From Bacillus sp. (in: firmicutes) (GTDB lineage: Bacteria; Bacillota; Bacilli; Bacillales; Cytobacillaceae), in contig WTKE01000057.1 in the NCBI GenBank assembly GCA_011524525.1, positions 24,586-66,128 of the forward strand: a DNA stretch of 41,543 nt, in the 5' to 3' direction. The first letter of the stretch is position 1; the number at the start of each line of letters is the position of its first letter. Below, one piece after another: positions 35,997-41,543 of this stretch. The notes under the pieces are model-generated. The model was not told where the DNA came from. It worked only from the letters and a program-made list of their open reading frames with translations, and did no database searches. Made by a program: the position numbers and the translations under genes.

Positions 35997-36935
35997 TTAA
36001 TTAATTTCATGTGGTACTTTATTAATTATTGATAAAATTAACTTTTGTAGAGCATTTACATTAGCCGATTTCTTTAGTCTCTCTATTTGAAAGCTATTAA
36101 TATCGCTAACTATATTTCCTGAAGTTTGAAAATGCCAATTCATTCGCCCAAGTGGAGAAATAAAAAAATTTCGATAAGTGTGACGGTAAATAAGCTCAAA
36201 TTGTTCTAGTTTGTTCACTATTCTAGTATTTATTGACTCGTTATCAACCACATTTAATTCAAATATACCGGCTAAAGGCATAGGATCTGAGGAGTAATTT
36301 GAAGAGATAGGAATAATAAATTTTGATTCTCGTTGTGTGATAGGCTGATAAAGATTTGAATCCATCCCGAAGATATGTAAACTTTCTACCCAAAGTTTTT
36401 GTTGTGGATAAGCAGGAATAACAATGGGTTTGTTATCTTGTGATAACATGATCGGAATAATATCATCACTAAGTAGTTGAAAACCTTCCTTCAAAAAAGC
36501 AGCAGCGAGAGTAGATTTTCCTGCACCCGAATCACCAACAATTGCATATGCCTTTCCGTTAATAGCAATAGCACTTCCATGTAATGGGAGTATTTTCCTC
36601 ATGAGAAGGATTGCTCCCATACACGTGCCCAATAGAAACAACCGAATTTCGTCTTCATTGCAATCATCTATAGGCATATATAAAATTCTATTTCCATTTT
36701 CAATTAAAAAAATAGCAGTGTTTGGAACCTTAAATAATACAAGGTTTTCTTTAACCATGAAAAACTGAATAGAATCTTTGAAGTTTCCCCAGATTGCATT
36801 TAAGTCGGTCTTAGCGATTACTACATCTGGAGCGCTAACTTCTATTTCAGTTAAAATAAGTTCAGGTAATTGAATATCACTAGAAATGGTTAAACCAAAT
36901 GCCTTGTAATGTGTACTTACTTTATAATTACACAC
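35997..36935 (-). CDS. Lasso peptide kinase (HPr kinase-like)
   Basis: 312-aa kinase from a GTG at 36935, which has GGGGGGAG 5 nt ahead; the in-frame TTG at 36950 would overlap that site. P-loop IVGDSGAGKST (about residues 132-142), preceded by LPLHGSAIAING and followed by GFQLLSDDIIPI with the HPr-kinase acidic motif. Homologues in paeninodin-type clusters phosphorylate the side chain of the C-terminal Ser of the precursor, and the precursor here ends in Ser. It is separated from the precursor gene by a 215-bp attenuator-like region. Confidence 0.9.
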   Translation of the reverse strand: MCNYKVSTHYKAFGLTISSDIQLPELILTEIEVSAPDVVIAKTDLNAIWGNFKDSIQFFMVKENLVLFKVPNTAIFLIENGNRILYMPIDDCNEDEIRLFLLGTCMGAILLMRKILPLHGSAIAINGKAYAIVGDSGAGKSTLAAAFLKEGFQLLSDDIIPIMLSQDNKPIVIPAYPQQKLWVESLHIFGMDSNLYQPITQRESKFIIPISSNYSSDPMPLAGIFELNVVDNESINTRIVNKLEQFELIYRHTYRNFFISPLGRMNWHFQTSGNIVSDINSFQIERLKKSANVNALQKLILSIINKVPHEIN

Positions 36936-36967
36936 TAAAACTCCCCCCAAGACTCATAGCAACAACT

Positions 36968-36983
36968 GTTCATTATAAAGAAC
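36968..36983. repeat. Near-palindrome GTTCATTATAAAGAAC, second copy at 37014-37029
   Basis: GTTCATTATAAAGAAC differs from its own reverse complement only at one symmetric pair of positions. Fifteen bases (TTCATTATAAAGAAC) recur exactly at 37015-37029, 46 bp away. On the minus strand each contains TATAAT. Candidate operator pair or duplicated promoter element upstream of the kinase gene. Confidence 0.55.
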
Positions 36984-36992
36984 GAAAAGAAC

Positions 36993-37016
36993 AAAAAAAG
37001 AGTCGCTACCTCTTTT
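36993..37016 (-). terminator. Second, weaker hairpin before the kinase gene
   Basis: Minus strand: AAAAGAG, loop GTAGCGA, CTCTTTT continuing to a 7-T run. Only two GC pairs, so weak. Confidence 0.45.
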
Positions 37017-37091
37017 CATTATAAAGAACAATATTATGTATTAAAGTTAACACTTTCCCTAATTAGAGTCAATAATCCTTTTATAATTTAG

Positions 37092-37127
37092 TAAAAAGCC
37101 TCCTATTAACTAGGTTAATAAGAGGCT
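37092..37127 (-). terminator. Terminator/attenuator after the lasso precursor gene
   Basis: Minus strand: AGCCTCTTATTAAC, loop CTA, GTTAATAGGAGGCT, then TTTTTACT. Thirteen pairs with one mismatch, 24 nt past the precursor stop. A hairpin behind the precursor gene is common in RiPP operons and would give excess precursor mRNA over the tailoring genes. Confidence 0.8.
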
Positions 37128-37150
37128 ATCCAATATTACATAAGAAAAAA

Positions 37151-37306
37151 TCAACTTGTAAAACGTCTCCATGTTTCAGGATTATTAGGATCAACAGCTT
37201 TCCCAGGAACATACGCTTCATCTGTATAAGGACCCCACATAGTTGAAGCCATAGTCATTTTAACATCAAGTATTTCTAAGCTTGGTGTTTGCCATTCCTT
37301 TTTCAC
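37151..37306 (-). CDS. Lasso peptide precursor, 51 aa
   Basis: Found by reading the gap after the cyclase. GTG start with a perfect AGGAGGTGA site, 14 nt after the cyclase stop. The leader MKKEWQTPSLEILDVKMTM has the paeninodin-type motif W5-x-x-P8-x-L10 (Trp for Tyr) and Thr18 at the canonical -2 position, giving a core starting at Ala20 (ASTMWGPYTDEAYVPGKAVD, then PNNPETWRRFTS). The first acidic residues are then core positions 10 and 11, outside the usual 7-9. A second Thr-Met (T22-M23) would give a core starting at Trp24 and a 7-residue ring to Glu30. The C-terminal Ser51 fits phosphorylation by the kinase. Confidence 0.9.
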   Translation of the reverse strand: MKKEWQTPSLEILDVKMTMASTMWGPYTDEAYVPGKAVDPNNPETWRRFTS

Positions 37307-37320
37307 TTTAATCACCTCCT

Positions 37321-39261
37321 TTAATGGAATACTTTCATGAACCGATGAAGAATAAGGCTCCGCATCAGTGTTTTATAGTCTGGATCAATGGCATACTCAG
37401 GTTGTACATGACTACTAATTTTTTTGGCTGCTCTGGCTATAGTATCTTTATTTAAGAAATTTAATGTAAAGTTATCTTTCTGTAACTGTTGGACCTCTTC
37501 CCTAAATATCCCCCAATTAGGAATCATTCGATGAACCCAATCCGCCCCCTGAACCCCAAATACTCTCTGATTCAACCTTACCTTATCAGGTAATAAATCT
37601 TTAGTTGCTCGTCTTATTAGTGCTCGATCCAATCCATTCTGAACATATTGATCCTCAGGTAAGGACAAACAAAAACGAATAACTCGTAAATCATTCGTAG
37701 GGTCACGCTTCCACAATGAATAACGCAAAGATAGCTTGGTTGCTATTGTATTACTAGCATTCCAATGAAAGACATCTTCAAAATGAAGTTTTCTTTGTTT
37801 AAATATATCTGTCTCCGAAAACCATCCAGTCTCATTTATGCCAAAGGCTCTTAGCTTATCATATACTTTTGTTTTCTTAGCAAATTCAGCATTAATTAAT
37901 GTTGGGAAGTCATAGGATTCTCCTTTGGGAAACATGTGATCAATAATTGGAAAAGCAATTCTAGTAATGAAGGGTAGATTACGAAACCTATTGCCACCCA
38001 TACGGTGACTATATTGATTCAGTTCATTCACTAACTTAAGCCATCTGAATCTTTTTAAAAGAATCGCATAATAATCCATCGCAGAACCCCAAGATATGCT
38101 TAGATTTCCTCTACCTCCGTTTAGCAAAATGCCTACATTTTCTTCTTCTGCTTTTTCAAACATGCCTTTTAACCAAAAGGAATTTTCAAAAAATTTATAT
38201 GGCATTTCCATTATCTTAAGAAAGTCACCCATTTCCGAATAAGGATCTTTCCCTTGAAAATCTAAATAATGATCTTGAATTCCTCCGATATGTTTCACCG
38301 TAGATTTCATATACATTGTTTCATTAGGCATCAAATGATGGGGAGTAAAATCAATAAAGTCCTTTGGTGGAATATAACTAAAAGTATGTAACTTTCTTCC
38401 ACCCCTTTTAAGACTTCTAGCAGCAAAGCTAACAATGGAACCAGAATCTAACCCTCCACTTAATTGAGCTCCAACTAATTGGTTAGTCCTTAACCTTGAG
38501 GTAACCGCCTTATCAAATACTTCTTGAAATGCTTCTATGTATTCCTCATTAGATTTGAGCTTCAATTTCCTATTTGAGGTTAGTTTACAATATTGTTTTA
38601 CCCTTACTTCTTCGCCAACCACAGTTATACTATGGGAAGGAGGAACTTGTTTAATATTTTTATATACCGTACTTTCTTGATCTACTACATCAATCATGCC
38701 AATTATCGCTAAGTATTCAGCCACCCATTCTTGGTTAATTTCCTTTTTCATATAAGGAAGTGAGAGTAGTGACTCTATAATGGTACTAAAAGCAAAACTA
38801 TTCGAATTCAGGGTGTAATAAAGTGTTCTGCTACCCGAAAAGTCCCTAGCTCCAAAAAGTCGATTGCGTTTTTCATCCCAAATAAAAAACGCAAAATCTC
38901 CAACTAAGTACTTCGGTGATTCTTCACCCCATTTATCGTACGCTAATAAAATAAGCTTGCTATCCGGAATAGAAGCTCTTTCATTTGTCTTTACATCAAG
39001 TTGATCAAATAATTCCTCTCGATTATCTATAATGGCATCAGCTGTTATTGATAAACATCTTTGATAGTCATAAAATGGAAGTGGCTCACAAATGGATTCT
39101 GGAGTAATCCATTGTGCATGACAGCCAAAAAAGATATTCTCTTTATACCAAACCCTAATATCGTCGGCAGGAAAGTTTTGAAAGCTTTCCATCATTCGAC
39201 TGATTTCTTCAAGTTTAATTGGTTCCTGTTTACTGTGATAGATTCCAGCAATAGCGCTCAT
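37321..39261 (-). CDS. Lasso cyclase (asparagine synthetase-like, C protein)
   Basis: 646 aa. It activates the Asp/Glu side chain of the core by adenylation and forms the macrolactam with the new N-terminus. The N-terminal glutaminase-like domain begins MSAIAGIYHS and lacks the catalytic Cys2 of true asparagine synthetases, as in lasso cyclases. The C-terminal domain has the PP-loop LSGGLDSGS (about residues 267-275) and the later RYSLWKRDPTNDLRVIRFCL segment. GGAGAA precedes the ATG. It is 18 nt downstream of the ATP-grasp gene and 14 nt upstream of the precursor, so all three are co-transcribed. Confidence 0.93.
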   Translation of the reverse strand: MSAIAGIYHSKQEPIKLEEISRMMESFQNFPADDIRVWYKENIFFGCHAQWITPESICEPLPFYDYQRCLSITADAIIDNREELFDQLDVKTNERASIPDSKLILLAYDKWGEESPKYLVGDFAFFIWDEKRNRLFGARDFSGSRTLYYTLNSNSFAFSTIIESLLSLPYMKKEINQEWVAEYLAIIGMIDVVDQESTVYKNIKQVPPSHSITVVGEEVRVKQYCKLTSNRKLKLKSNEEYIEAFQEVFDKAVTSRLRTNQLVGAQLSGGLDSGSIVSFAARSLKRGGRKLHTFSYIPPKDFIDFTPHHLMPNETMYMKSTVKHIGGIQDHYLDFQGKDPYSEMGDFLKIMEMPYKFFENSFWLKGMFEKAEEENVGILLNGGRGNLSISWGSAMDYYAILLKRFRWLKLVNELNQYSHRMGGNRFRNLPFITRIAFPIIDHMFPKGESYDFPTLINAEFAKKTKVYDKLRAFGINETGWFSETDIFKQRKLHFEDVFHWNASNTIATKLSLRYSLWKRDPTNDLRVIRFCLSLPEDQYVQNGLDRALIRRATKDLLPDKVRLNQRVFGVQGADWVHRMIPNWGIFREEVQQLQKDNFTLNFLNKDTIARAAKKISSHVQPEYAIDPDYKTLMRSLILHRFMKVFH

Positions 39262-39279
39262 TTAATCTTCTCCATCTCA

Positions 39280-40239
39280 CTAGAGAAGCTGAAAATGATC
39301 ATACTTAATCATCTTAGTTCCTTCTTTATATTCATTTCTTCTAACTCCATTCGTTCTTCCCTTTAAGTTACGAATGATATTACTAACAAAATTTTCTCCC
39401 ATTCCATGGGCATGAAGATAACCTCCCCCAAATCTTGGGTTAATTTCTGAAACTACATATCCTTTTTTTGTTCGGAAACAATCAATGTCTATGGGTCCGA
39501 TTGGCTCTAATGTGGTAACTAGTTTTTCAATGATCATTGTTAAATGAGGATCTATTACGGAGACTGATTTGTCTGTTTCACCAGCTCTCATCGAAATTTT
39601 TTTCTTAATAAAGATATTGGATGTTTCCTTTGAAATTAAATCAATGTAACAATCTACTCCGAACTCTTCTCCTTCGATAAAGGGCTGTACAATCAGTCCA
39701 TTGAATTCTCTTTGGAGAACTCTCAATTCTTCTAACGACGACACTTTATGTATCCCTAAACTAGCACTACCGTTTTTCGGCTTAACAATTAAGGGGAACT
39801 GAATCTTATCATTCTCTAAATCTTGTATAACCTCATCTATTTCCAAATACGTAGGAATGCTAGGAATACCATTCTCATTTAAAAAATGCGCAGTTAAAAA
39901 CTTATCAAAACAAATATCTACAACTTCTTTATCCGAAACAATTACCTTCACACCCTCCTTTTCAAACTCTTTTTTATAATTTGCTAGTAAACTTAACTCC
40001 GGATCAATTAAGGAAAGCACAGCACTAACTTGATACTCTTTACATAGGTAGATTAATTGTTGGATATATTCTGGATGAGTGATACGTGGTACAATCTCAT
40101 AAGCATCTGCAAAGTGTAACGCTGGGGCTGTTGAATCACAATCCACTGCTATAACCTTTCCACCTACCTTGTTGAGCTCTTCTTTAAAAAATTCAATTAA
40201 TTTCACGCGACGCCCTACACTACAAATCAGTATGTTCAT
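39280..40239 (-). CDS. ATP-grasp ligase (CarB-like) in the lasso operon
   Basis: 319 aa. ATP-grasp carboxylate-amine ligase: N-terminal pre-ATP-grasp domain (ILICSVGRRVKLIEFFKEEL, DCDSTAPALHFAD), ATP-binding segment FPLIVKPKNGSASLGIHKV (about residues 148-166), EFGVDCYID, and the Mg2+ site IDCFRTKKGYVVSEINPRFG. It resembles the carbamoyl-phosphate-synthase-like ATP-grasp proteins that join a carboxyl group to an amine. AGGGGG precedes the ATG, 16 nt after the decarboxylase stop. It is not a standard lasso enzyme; it may build or attach an extra group together with the decarboxylase. Confidence 0.85.
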   Translation of the reverse strand: MNILICSVGRRVKLIEFFKEELNKVGGKVIAVDCDSTAPALHFADAYEIVPRITHPEYIQQLIYLCKEYQVSAVLSLIDPELSLLANYKKEFEKEGVKVIVSDKEVVDICFDKFLTAHFLNENGIPSIPTYLEIDEVIQDLENDKIQFPLIVKPKNGSASLGIHKVSSLEELRVLQREFNGLIVQPFIEGEEFGVDCYIDLISKETSNIFIKKKISMRAGETDKSVSVIDPHLTMIIEKLVTTLEPIGPIDIDCFRTKKGYVVSEINPRFGGGYLHAHGMGENFVSNIIRNLKGRTNGVRRNEYKEGTKMIKYDHFQLL

Positions 40240-40255
40240 CTAGTAACCCCCTATT

Positions 40256-41543
40256 TTAAAAGCAATAAATCTCCTCATTGAAAAATTGCTTAATCGTTTC
40301 CCTCTTCCGTACCACAATACATCCATTTTCATCTACTGCTACAATTCCAGGACGCTCTTTAATAAATGGAGGATTAAAAACAATGGTGTAAGCACCCACA
40401 TTTTCAAAAATGATATAGTCATCTTTAATAGGTAACGCATCTTCAATTTTATGGGCCAAATAGTCCTTTTCCATGCAAGTATAACCAACAATATGAAAGG
40501 GTTGAATAATATTCTCTGTAGCATCCTGCCGAATAAGCTTCATTGGTAAATTATTACTATGCATTGTCGGCTTAATATTATGAACACTACCATCAACTAA
40601 TACAAAATGGATATCTCTAACCTTTTTCACTTCAACGACTTTTGTAACAAATTCATATACATTTGCTACCATCGCTATTCCTGGTTCTATAATTAAAGCT
40701 GGCTTTTTCTCTAAGTGCCCAAATTCGCGAATCATAGTATTACAGATTCCCTCTGCGTAATCGTCAAAGTTTGGTGCATTAATACCAAATGATTCAGGAA
40801 GTTCACCGTAGAGACCACCGCCAACATCAATGTACTCAAGACTATTCACTATATGTTTCTTTGCTATCGTACATAAGGTTTGGGTAATTCTTTCATAATT
40901 CTCTACCTTTCTATTTCTTGTAGAGAAATGACCGTGTAAGCCGACAATTTTTATATTATGGACTGAATTTAATTCTGCTAATGCGTATTCTAGGCCACCA
41001 TTTTCAATACAAATGCCAAATCTACTAACTTCGTAACCTTCTTGAAGGGGGCTTATTCCGTTGTGTGAAAGATCAAAATTTAAGCGTATTCCCACTTTTA
41101 TTTGTTCTACTGGATTCAATAGAGCATATTCAATGACATAATCAATTTCATATAGAGAATCAATATTAATGATGCTTTCGTTTTGAAGTGCGTTAAAAAT
41201 ATCATCCCTGCTTTTCAATGGTCCGTTAAAAATAATTCGCTTTGGATCTACACCAATTTTAATCGCCAAATCATATTCTAATCGTGAAACAACTTCGGCA
41301 TACGCACCTAACCGGGACAATTCTTTACACATATATGGGACATAATTTGTCTTATAGGAATAGCCAATAATTAAATTGTCGTATCTAGATTTAAAGGCTG
41401 TTTCTATTTTCTTGTAGTTTTCTCTTAACTTGTTTACATTTAGTAGGTAGAAGGAAGATCCGGTAGCGTTTTCTAGATCTAAAATTTTTTCATAATCTAA
41501 TATCTTTTGGTTTATAGTGCTATTTATTTTAACACCAGTATTC
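40256..41543 (-). CDS. PLP-dependent decarboxylase (fold type III, LysA-like), N-terminus outside window
   Basis: The open frame runs past the internal ATG at 41332 to the window edge. The 70 added codons encode the expected N-terminal part, including FYLLNVNKLRENYKK and the PLP-binding lysine in YSYKTN (codon 41351-41353). So the gene is incomplete at the right edge and its start is unseen. Other marks: HGHFSTR, IDVGGGLYGELP, EPGIAMVAN, YTCMEKDYLA (catalytic Cys/Asp) and ENVGAYTIVFN. The usual EPGR is EPGI here. The family decarboxylates diaminopimelate, ornithine, lysine or carrier-bound glutamate; the substrate is unknown. First visible gene of the lasso operon. Confidence 0.88.
   Translation of the reverse strand, partial: NTGVKINSTINQKILDYEKILDLENATGSSFYLLNVNKLRENYKKIETAFKSRYDNLIIGYSYKTNYVPYMCKELSRLGAYAEVVSRLEYDLAIKIGVDPKRIIFNGPLKSRDDIFNALQNESIINIDSLYEIDYVIEYALLNPVEQIKVGIRLNFDLSHNGISPLQEGYEVSRFGICIENGGLEYALAELNSVHNIKIVGLHGHFSTRNRKVENYERITQTLCTIAKKHIVNSLEYIDVGGGLYGELPESFGINAPNFDDYAEGICNTMIREFGHLEKKPALIIEPGIAMVANVYEFVTKVVEVKKVRDIHFVLVDGSVHNIKPTMHSNNLPMKLIRQDATENIIQPFHIVGYTCMEKDYLAHKIEDALPIKDDYIIFENVGAYTIVFNPPFIKERPGIVAVDENGCIVVRKRETIKQFFNEEIYCF

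Larger units (their letters stand above)
36936..37150 (-). promoter_or_regulatory. Attenuator-like region between precursor and kinase genes
   Basis: The region holds, in transcription order, a 13-bp terminator hairpin (37092-37127), a copy of GTTCTTTATAATGAAA (37014-37029), a second small hairpin with a 7-T tract (36993-37016) and the near-palindrome GTTCTTTATAATGAAC (36968-36983). The last two contain TATAAT, so they may be -10 elements of a second promoter for the tailoring genes. No ORF with a ribosome binding site is seen in it. Confidence 0.6.

Noticed and set aside
40256-41332. Decarboxylase as a complete 358-aa gene starting at 41332
   Set aside because: The reading frame continues to the window edge and the upstream codons contain the PLP-binding lysine motif YSYKTN, so that ATG is internal.

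Overview
The window looks like a chromosomal segment of a low-GC, spore-former-type Firmicute of the family Bacillaceae. The evidence is strong AGGAGG-type ribosome binding sites, GTG and TTG starts, hairpin plus T-tract terminators, a guanine riboswitch ahead of xpt-pbuX, a yybP-ykoY (Mn2+) riboswitch ahead of a TerC gene, a sigma-D promoter ahead of a chemoreceptor, and a SwrC/YerO-like efflux pair. I cannot assign a genus. No rRNA, tRNA, insertion sequence or CRISPR array is visible.

Positions 1-31,000 are mostly housekeeping and transport genes in short transcription units. At the left edge are four copies of a 52-bp tandem repeat, followed by a chemoreceptor, a short-chain dehydrogenase, an OFA-type MFS carrier, an EamA permease, an amino-acid permease broken by one extra T in a T run, asnA and a monofunctional catalase. 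From 10.5 to 14.9 kb lies a shikimate/quinate-type block: two related MFS carriers, a shikimate/quinate dehydrogenase and a shikimate kinase. CRP/FNR-type palindromes sit ahead of the dehydrogenase and one carrier, with a degenerate copy ahead of the other. Then come the Mn-riboswitch TerC gene, a YdjC/ChbG deacetylase, an MFS exporter, xpt-pbuX, and an RND pump with a divergent TetR regulator. The TetR operator type recurs ahead of a 47-aa ORF and a membrane metallophosphoesterase. A YceI protein, a malate synthase G-IclR operon and intergenic repeats complete this part.

The right end, from about 30.4 kb to the edge and all on the minus strand, is a lasso-peptide biosynthetic operon of the paeninodin/pseudomycoidin type. 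In transcription order it holds a PLP-dependent decarboxylase (cut by the window edge), an ATP-grasp ligase, a lasso cyclase, a 51-aa precursor missing from ordinary ORF calls, an intergenic attenuator region, an HPr-kinase-like peptide kinase, a PqqD-like leader-binding protein, a transglutaminase-fold leader peptidase, a nucleotidyltransferase-family tailoring enzyme, an ABC exporter, a membrane-anchored metallophosphoesterase 3 nt behind the exporter, and a soluble metallophosphoesterase. The precursor ends in Ser, the residue phosphorylated by this kinase family.

The most interesting features are these. The lasso kinase and nucleotidyltransferase are combined with an apparently extracytoplasmic phosphoesterase, which suggests a mask/unmask or self-protection scheme. 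An ATP-grasp/decarboxylase pair resembles the amino-acid loading and decarboxylation pair of butirosin biosynthesis. The precursor core has no Asp/Glu at position 7-9 if cleaved at the canonical Thr-Met site.
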